Below the pieces are notes generated by a model. That model had not been told where the DNA came from. It searched no databases and saw nothing but the letters and a program-made list of their open reading frames with translations. Below are positions 22,590-32,964 of a DNA stretch of 64,000 nucleotides, piece by piece. Source of the DNA: Lutjanus erythropterus (Eukaryota > Chordata > Actinopteri > Lutjaniformes > Lutjanidae); assembly GCA_020091685.1 (NCBI GenBank), contig CM034604.1, positions 11,120,519 through 11,184,518 on the forward strand. The letters run 5' to 3'. Each line of letters begins with the position of its first letter. Positions within the stretch are counted from its first letter, which is position 1. Both the position numbers and the translations under genes were made by a program.

Positions 22590-23960
22590 TAGTCTGTCAG
22601 TCGGTCCAGCACTTTGGGCCAGACTTAAATCTCAGCAAGTATTGGATGGATTGCCATGAAATCTACAACAGATATCCGTGGCACCCAGAGGGTGAATTGT
22701 AATGACTTTTGTGATCCCCTGAAGTTTTCTCTAAAGGCCAAAATGAAGTTAGTTTTAAGTAAAAACTCAAAATCTCAACAGCTATTAGGTTGATTCTCGT
22801 GGCATTTGGTACATATACACATGTACATATACACTCCTCAGCTAATAACAAGGTAATCTCCTATTACGACTTTTCATCTAGCGCCATAATCTGTCCAAAC
22901 CTGCATGATAAATGACATTCCCATCGGTCCCAGGTGTTTTCTGTTTGGTGCTAGTTGACAAATGTTAGTGCCATGTCATGATCCAATATTCCAAAACTCC
23001 AGCAGTACAAAAAAAAAAAGTCCCATTATACCAGAAGCCCATTTATCTAACAGCCCATTATCCTGAACACATGCTCTGAACATGTGTAGTAACTTAACTG
23101 ACATAACTAACATTATTTCTACCCAAATCAACTTTTCATGAAGCAAACCAAGTATTTTTGGTGACTAAGCCTAACTAAACTGCAACAATTTCACAATGTT
23201 AACCACATGTTATGTCTTATTGTCACCATGACAACAAAGGTCACCTGACTGTTATTATCGTGACGATGAAGGTCACCTGAATATACTAAGATATTTCGGT
23301 CCAAAGAGTAAGAGTGTGTATTTTCTGAGTGACGGGCCTTTGGAGCAAAGGGCACTTCTTTTTGGGATTAAAAGTTGCCAGACAAATGGGCTTTTGGTCC
23401 AACAGGACATTTTTTGGACTATTGGAGTTTCAGAGTAATCTGAATAACTGGTAGTACTGTTCTTATCATGGTAACGCGCTAAACTCTGAGGTTGAACTTG
23501 GTAAACATTACACCTATTATTACTATAGGCCTACATAATGCTATGATATGTAACATTTCCACATGAAACTTCTAGACATACAGTATGTTACATATTTTGT
23601 TGACTTGTGTACTTACATTATCGCAAAAGTTTCCAGACATACGAGACATATGGAACATGTCAGATACACCAGAAAGTGAGGAACAAAGTTGACCAACATG
23701 ACTAAATGCATGAATAAACGTGAATAAAACTTCAGTATTACCTCATCCATAAACACGATTTCTGCCTGACTCATGTCAGATCGATTTTCATCAGCTATGT
23801 TGTTGTTGTATGAAGTGAACAAAACAATCCCCATGATCCCACACTACTTCTCAAAGTCAGCAGACTACATCTTATGTTACTGTTTCAATGTGAGAGACCC
23901 CAAGCAGAAGTACAGCCTCACAGAGCTTCCAGTGTGACTGTAGACTGTAGACATTCAGTG
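22590..23960 (+). repeat. Interspersed teleost repeat, broken by insertions
   Basis: 22600-22960 carries GGATGGATTGCCATGAAAT and AATGACTTTTGTGATCCCCTGA, the start of a family I know as very common in fish. The continuation (GTAAACATTACACCTATTAT, about 23500) appears after a foldback insertion. The terminal part (AAGTACAGCCTCACAGAGCTTCC, split here as AAGTACAGCC and TCACAGAGCTTCC, about 23907-23929) follows about 320 bases of further unrelated sequence. Inverted fragments of the same family lie at 39419-39570 and 54745-54890. Confidence 0.5.
22998..23450. repeat. CCCATTAT-type foldback repeat
   Basis: The left arm has GTCCCATTATACCAGAAGCCC. The right arm has the matching inverse-type motifs CAAATGGGCTTTTGGTCCAA, ACATTTTTTGGACTATTGG and TTTCAGAGTAATCTG. 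It is the same family as 45037-45410 and sits inside the repeat at 22590-23960, which it postdates. Confidence 0.55.
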
Positions 23961-25170
23961 GTGCATATGATTACCAGAATGAGTAAGGTAAGTAACTTCA
24001 ATAGATATAAGAGCCGCTCTGATATTTTAAACCTGCACCACTGTCAATACAGCCTTGGCTGTGAAGCCAAACTTTGCTTGCAGAGCTTTATTTTAAATTC
24101 TGGTGGAGACCTCAAAGTTTCAAAGATACCAAATATGTCAACCCGAATTTAGGAAAAACCTAGAGATCTAGAGTATTTCCATTTGATGGAACTGTAAAGA
24201 ACAGAGAGTCTTGGGTTTGAATATTTCAGTCAGTAAACATCATATAACTTCAGTGAAGAGATGGAACAAGCGGATACAGAATATATACAGTATGTGATAC
24301 AGTCAGGCAGTGTGGGATAATGAGATTTTTTCTACCTTAAAGCAACTTAAGCAAAGTGTTTGTTGATGGGTTTGAATCATTTCAGTCAAGATGAGGCTAT
24401 TATATTTTATTTCAAAGAACTGCTTAGACATCCTGGCAGACAGTGTACAACCAACATACACAATACAACCTCCTCCAGATTGGTTTTCTAATATAGAAAT
24501 ACAATCAGTCTTCAAACTAAATGTATTTTCATTACATTCATGTGATGTTCTCTGTGTTGCCCTCTGAGTTACTTCTATCAGATCAGTATCCCCCCCTCCT
24601 CCACTTCCTCACTCTCCTTCCTCTGTAGTCAAACCCCTCTAAGACAGGGCTGTAAGGGAGCTGATCTCCTTTGATTCTCTTGGACTAGGAGGAGACAGAC
24701 AGGGAGAGAGAGAAACTGTGAGAGAGGGAAATGGAGGATTCACTCAGAAACAGCCCCGGTCCTCTCATCCTGCCGCCGGAGCACACTTGTTTCCCTCAGA
24801 ACTTCTGTATTCTTCCCAGGGCCAGAGCGATGCGGGGGGAACAAGGGGGTGGAAAAGGAGGGAGGGAGAAAGGTGTAAGAAGAGGCAAGAACAGAACAGG
24901 CTCTGCATACAGACAAAGATTTAGTCGAGAAAGAGAAGGACTCACAGAGGAAATCGGGGAGAAAGAGAAAGGGTAGAAAAGTCAGGGATTAGACACAAAA
25001 AGAGATTTGAACAGTCTCTGCCATACTGTCTAAGTAGTAGTTGAATATGTTGCTTTTAATAGAATTAAACCTTTAGCTGTGAGTCACATGTGCACCATTT
25101 GAAAAGAGTTTCAGGAAAGAGGTTCCAATTATCCAGCTGTAATTATTCATAATTACAAGCCAATGACCAC
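23961..25170. other. Unassigned non-coding stretch, purine-rich at its end
   Basis: 24680-24980 is strongly purine-rich (GAGAGAGAGAAA, AGAAAGAGAAAGGG). The two overlapping frames there (24718-24976) are explained by base composition. No gene supported. Confidence 0.4.
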
Positions 25171-25177
25171 TCCTACT

Positions 25178-25610
25178 CTATATAATGCACTTAAGCACCT
25201 TTTGTTTTTGGCTGCACACACAGAGAAGGGGAAGTGAGAGGGAGGAAGAGATAGTGGGAGACTTGTGCTTCTTAGCCGCAGCTCCTAATTGATTTGGTTG
25301 CTTAATCCCTCTTGGATTGAGTTAAGGAGAGAGTGCGGCGTGATTGAGGCATCTGAATTCCCTCCGTGGGACGCGGCGGCAGCGCGGAGGTCATCTAAAT
25401 TGAATGTGGATCAGTCACCGCTCATGTTTACTCCGAGGATTTGGCTCCCGCTGTCAGCCAGGACTCCCGGTCTGTTAGGACAGATCATGAGCGAGGGCCA
25501 TCGACTCCAGTCTGTTTGTGCACGCTCTCTCCCGCGTCATCTGGCCGTTTGTAGTGTGTGCTTGAGTAGACTGGACTGTGTGACCGTGGGAGCATTTCTT
25601 GAGCTGTCCA
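25178..25610 (+). promoter_or_regulatory. TATA motif followed by CpG-rich block, candidate promoter
   Basis: CTATATAATGC near 25178 has the form of a TATA box. About 150 bases downstream, 25330-25600 is dense in CpG (GTGCGGCG, GGGACGCGGCGGCAGCGCGG, CCCGCGTC), in contrast to the AT-rich surroundings. A 109-codon frame (first in-frame codon at 25289) spans it but resembles no known protein and lacks a convincing start context. It ends against the TIR repeat at 25613. Confidence 0.35.
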
Positions 25611-25612
25611 AG

Positions 25613-27328
25613 CCATAGACAGTGTGTTGGTGGATGGAGCCACAGTGACGTCACCTATTGGTTTGTGAACTACTGTTCTGAAGTCTGGCGGCCAGTCGTG
25701 TCACAATCTTTCGCATACTACAACTAAATAGTACACCAAAATATGGCTCTGAACACATTTTAAGCAAGAAATAGGAAATGTCGTAACAGAGTATTGATCC
25801 ATATTTGATCAGCAGTGCCTAATATTACTGTTTAATCTCAGGTTTGGGAGGCGTGGAAACAGGAAACATTTTAAACCAAACCATGATCCTTCCCTAACAG
25901 TAACCAGGTGTGTTTTGTCCCTAAACCTACCTATATTTTGACCACAGCATTGATATACTATAAAATATAATTAGTTTGTACAACATGCACAATAAAGAAA
26001 CATACAAATCTTGTAAAAGTTTTTCAAATGTTGCACTGCCTTTTAGACATGACCAGGTCACATAGTGGCAGTCTTTCTTGTAGCTAAATAGTACACTAAA
26101 ACTTTTTGCTCATAAAAAAACATTTTAAGGGAGGATTAAGCAATGTAGTAACAGATTATTGATCCATATTTTGTCACTACTTTTTAGTTTCACAGTTTTA
26201 TCCGAGTTCTGTGTTCTGGAGGCTGCGTTGGAAACTGGAAACATAATGGTGGCTGCCTGGTCATGTATAAAAGGTAACCCCAGAACCCAAACCATGATCT
26301 TTCCCTATTTCTAACCAAGTATTTTTTATCCCTAAGCCTATTCATATCTTAACCACAGTGTTTTCACATTACAAATAATAATACCTTTGTAAAATGTGCA
26401 CAATTAAAAAAATATCACATACAAATCTTGCAAGAGTTTCACAAATCTTGTGATCCCTTCAAGACATGACCCAGCTGCCCAGTTGTGATCTTTCTAGGAT
26501 TTCAGTCACACTAAATTATGTTTCAAAAAATATTTTAAGAGTGAGAAATAAGCAATGTAGTACTGGAGTGTTGATCCATAATTGATCAATACCGTCGAGT
26601 TAGACACTTTGATCTGAATTTTGTGTGCCATGTGTTGCACTGCACAGGCTCACCGAGAATGACTTGCCTGACTGAATGACTTGATCTCACTGTTGCGTGG
26701 CCCAAAAGTTCATCATTTACAAGATGAACATCATGCTGTATTGAAGAAGACTTGAAACTAGTATCTGAGATCATAAACTCATTAAGAAACTATTTACTGA
26801 GGTCATACATCAAGTGAGAAATAAGCTAATTTTCCCATAAGACTCCATACAACTGGACCTTTTTCTGCAACCAGCAGAGTTGCTCCCTGCTGGTCATTAG
26901 AAAGAATGTGTTGTGCCCTTAAATAGGGGGATGATAGCGGGAGATGAGTTACAATGAACTACACGCAGCTCTGCTTCACTCAACTGTATGGAGGAGGCGG
27001 AGCGCGTCTCCCCTACCAGAGCCCTGAGGCATTACTAGCAGATCGCCGAGCAATCGATCTACAGCTCCGTATCACCCACAAACACTGTAATCCACAAGTA
27101 ATAAAAAAACAACGAATGTCCTGAACATATTATATTAACGACAATAAAGAAATATTAAATGAACCCCTTTTTTTCTCTCAAACACTTCACCTGAAAAATA
27201 ACAAATCTAAAAATTAATTACTTATGTTGTCACATAATAACCTGTCACAAATGCAGGTTTGAGGCACTTCCGCATTGGCCTCACTTTTCAGACCCAGAGG
27301 CTACATTCACTTCTTCTTCTGTCTATGG
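25613..27328. mobile_element. Large TIR repeat with internal tandem units
   Basis: Starts CCATAGACAG and ends CTGTCTATGG, a perfect 10-bp inverted pair. The left subterminal CAGTGACGTCACC...ATTGGTTTGTGAAC and the right subterminal AGGCACTTCCGCATTGGC...CACTTTTCAGACCC are sequences I recall as the two ends of one common fish family. Inside, a 360-425-bp unit is present about 2.3 times (CTAAATAGTACAC at 25723 and 26084, CACTAAATTATG at 26508; each followed by TTGATCCATA). No transposase. It contains a later LTR-like insertion at 26909. Confidence 0.6.
26909..27249. mobile_element. Candidate solo LTR (341 bp)
   Basis: The segment begins TGTTGTGCCC and ends CTGTCACA, so it has the TG...CA ends of an LTR. 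It is flanked by identical AATG (26905-26908 and 27250-27253). Host sequence reads continuously across it (AAAGAATG to GCAGGTTTGAGG). Inside are a GC-rich, CpG-containing core (26990-27080) and an AATAAAG signal at about 27144. A solo LTR is what remains after recombination between two LTRs. A 4-bp duplication is short evidence, and internal sequence and class are absent. Confidence 0.5.
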
Positions 27329-28573
27329 TCATAGCTCAAAATATCCATCAAATGTCCATTTTAACACTCACGTCCCCACTCGCCACATGCTACTCCCCTA
27401 ACCCCGACTTTTCCACACAGCTTTAGATGAGTGGAGACGCTAACTTCTCTGGCAGTGGAAGAGAATATTCATGCCAGAAGTGACTATGGGTCTCTTGACA
27501 TTATGAGGTTAAGCACAAAAGAAACACATATTAAGGCTTAGCTCTGGACTAATATTGGAATGTGACCATGAAAGACATTTCTAATCTGCTCAGCCAAAAT
27601 CACATTAACTCCCCTCATGTATTTTCTCCACACTAACAGAGCTGGTTCTGGGAACATTTTTAATAGGAAACTTTCCCCTTTACACTGGGGCTGCTGAAGG
27701 AGGAGGGGGGCGGGGGGCAAAAGTACAAGAAAATTCTTCTTCTGTAACTAATCTATGCTGATTTTGGAAGCGGGGTGGAAATTTTTGTACACTTGAGCAT
27801 GCATACATGGCTGGAAACAAAGCTCTGCAGTTTTTCTCCTAATAAACACAGCGCAGATCTATCAGAGTCACTTTCCGCAGCATGTCAGGGCAAAGAAAAA
27901 CCACCAGTCCATTCCAAACATGAAACATCTCTCCGGGCAGGAATATAAGAAATGGCACCCCGCTGAAATGTGAAGCCAAGCAGGACGCCACTAGAAGACA
28001 GATGATTGGCTGTCAGGATCTCTCTAAGACTCGCTGATCACCACACGGAGCACGCAGACTCTCTATACCCTGGGTCCCCTGGGGGAACTGTGAGAGCTCG
28101 GTCTACAAAGCAAAGGGAAGGAGAGAGGAGCCGGAGTGAAGAGGAGGTCATTAGGAGCTGCTTCATTGAGGAGAGGAGTATGAAATTGAGGGCAGCACAT
28201 ATGACCAACCACGACACCCTGCTACAAGCCTATTCATAGCTTTCTTAATTACAATGCATGCACTTTCCACCCATATGTCACATTTCCATAAGTGGTGATC
28301 ATTAGCTTTCACTGGGGTTTGATCAACATGCCCTTTTCTGTGTCTGAAACATGTGTTTATGCTGCCATGGTCACACAATGGAGCACAATGATGAGATATT
28401 TCCAGCTCTAGAGACCCACACTCGCTGCTGGAGAGAAGAAAGCTAACACCAGGGTACACATGCTTTTACTGTAGATTTTGCCCTTTACCTTGCTTCAGTC
28501 TGTGCTAAGGATGTAAACCAACACCAGGCTGTTCTACCTCAGCTTTTGTTTCAAACTATGACTCGTCATTTCA
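27329..28573. other. Unassigned non-coding stretch
   Basis: Includes a G-run (GGAGGAGGGGGGCGGGGGGC at about 27699-27718) with G-quadruplex potential. No exon or repeat boundary was supported. Confidence 0.35.
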
Positions 28574-28740
28574 GGAGGCGCCCCTCTGTGCTGGTAAAAG
28601 GTTTTTTTGAGCAGAGTTTTTCCTTACTCTTTTGTGAGTCTTCAGGACAGGGGATGTCACACGTTGTACAGATTGTGAAGCCCAGAGGCTAATTGTGATT
28701 TGTGATATTGGGCTTTTCAAATAAAATTTGACTTGACTTG
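28574..28740 (+). repeat. LINE-type 3' tail with (TTGAC)n end
   Basis: GTTTTTCCTTACTCTTTTGTGAG, read as GTTTTTCCTTACTC then TTTTGTGAG, is followed by GGATGTCACACGTTGTACAG, GTGATATTGGGCTTTTCAA, AATAAA (28720) and a TTGACTTGACTTG terminal repeat. This is the order seen at the 3' ends of abundant non-LTR elements in fish. It is 5'-truncated with no coding remnant. Confidence 0.5.
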
Positions 28741-29590
28741 CCTTGAAAGTTGGCGTAGGAGGTGGGCTGGATGGATGCAAGCACCAGATTTTCCCCCAAG
28801 AGACCAGGATGCGTGTCCCGTGTGAACCCAGAGGCACGTTCAATCAAACATGGGGCACTTTCAGTCAGACATGCCCCTGAAACACATGAGGACCGCTTTG
28901 CTGCAGTTTTCGGGTTGAATGACGTTTCCTCAAAATGCTATGCTACAGTCTGCAATCATGGATGCAATAAATACTGGATACAGTGTTTGAGGTGGGCCTT
29001 TGTTCCTATGAAAGCTGCTCAGTGGTGGATGAAACCAACTTTCGGGTATAAAATTACCCACATCTTCTGCATCGTTCAGCCCATACAGCACATGCACCGG
29101 TGACTTCTGCCAGCCGAATCAACTAAATTCCAGTTTCACCCACTTACATATGACAAAAGATTTAGTTGTTTGACTCTTCTGCTGCTTCTTTCACAATGTT
29201 AGCTTATAGGAAAATGTCTTTTTGGGTCAGTGTGCATCACATGACATTTTCATTTAAACGTTTTGGCCACTATGTCAAATTAGCTTCAAAGCTCAGTGTA
29301 CTTCCTGGGGGCTTGTGCGCAATGGGCTTCCCTTGTTTGGTTGGTATGTCAGTGGTGTTACCCAGTCAGGAGTGTATAAAGACCACTGTATTAAAAAGGT
29401 AATCCAGTGGGGTACATTTGTGTGTACAACAGGGAGCACCACCATTTCCCTTTAAATAAATGTTTTGCTACATTATGTCTTGGCTGAACACAGCCCAATA
29501 GTCAACACTGACTTCTTTTTAACATAGGTGAGGTACGTAAGTAACATAACTTGTAGGTGATGTGATTTAAAATACCTTATATAATGTGAA
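28741..29590. other. Unassigned non-coding stretch
   Basis: A 113-codon frame (28762-29103) and a 78-codon frame (29166-29402) are present, without splice boundaries or recognisable motifs. No gene supported. Confidence 0.35.
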
Positions 29591-29594
29591 GTTA

Positions 29595-29695
29595 CTTATT
29601 TTAACCCAAACCATGATCTTTTCCTAAACGTAGCCAAGTAGGTTAGCTTTGTTGCTTAAACCTAACCAAGTAGTTTTTGTGCCTTTAGTCTACAT
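29595..29695 (+). repeat. Fragment of AAACCATGATCTTTTCCTAAAC family
   Basis: The motif AACCCAAACCATGATCTTTT followed by TAACCAAGTAG recurs at about 26280-26335 and 25875-25910 inside the large repeat at 25613. It is a short, widely dispersed teleost motif; no boundaries were found. Confidence 0.4.
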
Positions 29696-29699
29696 GTGT

Positions 29700-31036
29700 G
29701 TTGCTTATTTGTTCTTGCAAACTTGAATGGACAGCCCTGCACGTGTGAAAGTGACCCTAGAGAGGCAACTATAGTGTCATAGTCATAGATTGAAAGAAAG
29801 CCTCGATAAGGTGTTGTTGCTTGGCATTGCTTCCAATTTTTTACCAGTGGCCACTCGCAATATTACACTAAGTAATTCTCCTGAGGCCCAAGAAGGATTT
29901 TCCCCATAAGCCACCATTATAACAGGACACCTTGAACTGCAAACAAGGTCAATTATGACTCTTTTGATTAAGAATTTTGGATTAATGGATTCATTTATAT
30001 TTAAGACTTTTCTAGGGCAGAGAAAAGCAATTCAAAAAGCATCCAGATTTTTTGTCATAGACACACACACTGCAGTTTTTAAAGAAAAAAACATGCACTA
30101 TGGAGCCATGAAATTCTAACTTTTATTTTTACACTGTGATGACCTTCTGTTCTATTTCCACTCCTCATTTCCACCTGGACTATCAACACTAACACAGCTT
30201 GCCTTTTCCTTTGCTTCTTTTTTGTTTTGGATGTGGGTGTGAAATACAACTCATTTCTGTTTGGAGCTTAAGTTATATGTAATGTATGAGTATCATACAG
30301 AAAACTGTAGCATGAGATAGTTTAACACAGACAATTAGACAATCTGTAGGTTAAAATTTCATCAATCAGAAGCCCAACCAACTTCTGATGTAAAGCCAAA
30401 CAGATATTTTTGTGGCAGAAACAGATACAGATAGTACCTCTGTATATGTGCCCTACTCTGGTCACCCCATTCAAAAGGGCTTACACACACCACTGGTGAT
30501 AGGATTCTTGTAATATGATGACATCCATACCACAATATATCATCATAATTACCTCGGTAACAATTAAAATGAAGCATCAGTTCATTCATCCATTTTCTAT
30601 ACTCTTATTCTGGTCAGGATTAAATGAGTAAGTTCATAAAAAGCAAGTAAAACTTCAGTAAAGGAGAACCATATTCAGTATATAAACAGATAACAAATAT
30701 AAGATATGTCTTTATATAAGGCAGACATACTGTATGATGAAAAAAATAAAATAAAATGATACTAAAACAAGCACAATTAAAATATTTAAGACAATATGGT
30801 TAAAATAAACACTATAAAACAGTAAAAGCCATGTGTATGCTTTTTGAATTACATCAGAGAGAGGTATTTTGACTAATCAATCTGAATGACTGACTTCTCT
30901 TAAAGAGCATGTCTGCGTGGGTAAGAACAGGATTCACCTCCTTACCAAAGTTTATTTCTGTCCCAGTATCCCACGTGTATGATGACAGTTGCGTGTCACT
31001 TCTTTTGTGTACGTACAGTTTGTCTTTTCTCACCAG
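29700..31036. other. AT-rich non-coding stretch
   Basis: No gene seen. 30585-30620 (TTCATTCATCCATTTTCTAT) resembles the start of a common fish repeat but is too short to assign. Confidence 0.35.
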
Positions 31037-31058
31037 CCTGCAGAGAAAGAAACAAGCG
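31037..31058 (+). other. Candidate microexon (22 or 15 nt), unverified
   Basis: A pyrimidine-rich tract (TTTGTCTTTTCTCACCAG) ends in AG at 31036 and a second AG lies at 31043. A full-consensus donor GTGAGT begins at 31059. The exon would be 22 nt, or 15 nt (AGAAAGAAACAAGCG, a multiple of three) from the second acceptor. A TGC motif sits just before the second acceptor, as in many neuronal microexons. Such pairs of sites also occur by chance and no neighbouring exon was identified. Confidence 0.15.
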
Positions 31059-31198
31059 GTGAGTCATCTTTGCATCATGATGTAAAACACTGCTGCTGTG
31101 GGACCTACAGTCAATATTCTCCTGGTGGTGGCTTTAAATTAAAAAGAATATATATGCACTGGGCTGCACTGGAGGAATGCATTCACCAAAGATACTGA

Positions 31199-32097
31199 TG
31201 TGGAAAATTGGATCGGTGAGGGATTTGTAGAATTGGTTTCAGCCTTAGTGTAGATTCACACTACTTGCTAAAATGCAATTCGGGTCACTTCTCCACCCAT
31301 GAAAAGTGACAAATTGAAATGCAGACACCCTAAACAGCACAAGAGAAAGGGCTTTCTGTTAAGAGAGGAGCTGCAATACACTTTTTAAAGACCTAACTTG
31401 AGTAAATTCAGCGTTTTGCGAAGTTACAGAGTGTAGTTTTAATTAACACGCCATGAAGCTGTTATCAAGCTCCCATTCTGGCACCACAAACCAGTTTTCA
31501 GGCAAAGTGCTGGAACATCGTGCAGCTCTAAAAGTTTAACAGTAGTTTTATACTGTAGGTAGTGATATCAGAGGTAGATATTGTGGCTGTGATAAAAGCC
31601 GGTGGAGCAGCGGCAGCGGGCCTCCAGATAGTCTGCATGAGCTATTCCAAAATAGAACAAAAGCAGATAAGACTCTAATCTCAGTAATGGCAGAAATGGC
31701 TTTTCTGTCCCCATGGAAACAGATGAGGGTCAGTAAGCCATGGTTGTCCTAGTGTGATCCCAAACAACAAAATGGCTGAGAGGCAGGAAATATGGCACTC
31801 CCCAGAGAATTTTTTTTTTTTCTCGGCGGTGGAAGAATTTGAAAGTATCTCCCAGTTTTTACCAGGGGGCTTGAATTGTGCAGCTGACAAGAGTGTTTTT
31901 CCATCTTTAAATCTGTTGTCTCACATCTATAGCTGGATTACACACACTCATTTTTCACTGTACGAGCCAAGACAAATGGAATTACCCAGGACAATGGGAT
32001 AGATTGTGCCAAAGATGGTGTGTGCCGGACAGGTGTTTGTGCTGTTTTATCATGTACACAGAAGCAGCCTTCAGATAATTACAGATTACCTTGAATG
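31199..32097. other. Unassigned non-coding stretch
   Basis: Includes poly-T near 31810. Small frames at 31681-32002 conflict on opposite strands. Nothing recognised. Confidence 0.35.
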
Positions 32098-32964
32098 TTA
32101 AAGGGATAGTTTGGATCATTTGATGAGGGGTTGATGAGTAATTTATCGATTACCTACAGCAGATCCCCAGTTTGGAGAAGCAGAGAGAGGCACCAACATG
32201 AAAGCAGCTGGAACAGCTGTGAACAGGATCAGCACCAAAAGGTATTTTTTACCACTTCAAAAAGATCTACCTAAAAAATCTATATCAGTTTAAGTGTTAT
32301 ATTTAGAATACTTTTACCACTTTACTTTGCTGTTGGACACAACTGTTAACAGGCCAAACGTTGCTCTGTCCAAACCAAACTCCATAGGTGAAATTAATAT
32401 TTTATGTTGCAAAAAACAGGAGTTGCTGGTCTGTCTGTTTGCGTTATTCTGTGACTTCAGTGAATCCAAACTATACGTTTAAAAAACTGAGGTTACACAA
32501 TAAATCACAGAAACTAGCAGACTCAGGCAGTGGTAGACCAGCAACTCCTGTATACTGCGAGGTAAAATGACTGATTTTGCTGATGGAGTTTGGTTGGTTT
32601 GGAGAGAGCTATTAGGCTGAGAACTGTAAGTGTATGTGTATTTAGATTTTTTTCAATTTCTATTCATTTAATTTGGCTTCTATAATGGCAGTTTCCTGTC
32701 AGAAAAGGCTGTCTGGTGGCAAAGTACAGAGGTGAAAATATTCTAAATATAGTGTACACTTAAAATGATATTGATTTTAGGTGGACCTTTTTTAAGTGGT
32801 TAAAATACCTTTTGTTGCTGACTCCATTTATGGCAGTTCATTGCGTTTGTGCTGGTACTCCTCTCTGCTTCTCCTAACTTTGGGGATTAACTGTATCAAA
32901 TACATTGACTATTGATAAGTACCTTATATAACCCCATTTCAAATAATCCAAACTCTCTCTTTAA
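32098..32964. mobile_element. TTAA-flanked long foldback MITE, intact copy
   Basis: TTAAAGGGATAGTTTGGAT at the left and its inverse (ATCCAAACTCTCTCTTTAA) at the right, with TTAA at 32098-32101 and 32961-32964. The arms pair along nearly their whole length: AAAAGGTATTTT...ACCACTT and TATTTAGAATA on the left meet their inverses at 32720-32815, and CAGGAGTTGCTGGTCT meets AGACCAGCAACTCCTG. Centre near 32490. No transposase. It is the uninterrupted reference for the copy at 15817-18086. Confidence 0.8.

Noticed and set aside
23978..23995. Perfect splice donor AAG|GTAAGTAA
   Set aside because: It lies just beyond a dispersed repeat and has no bounded open exon before it.
31858..31875. CCAGGGGGC reminiscent of a CTCF core
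   Set aside because: Only part of the core matches and the flanking consensus positions are absent.
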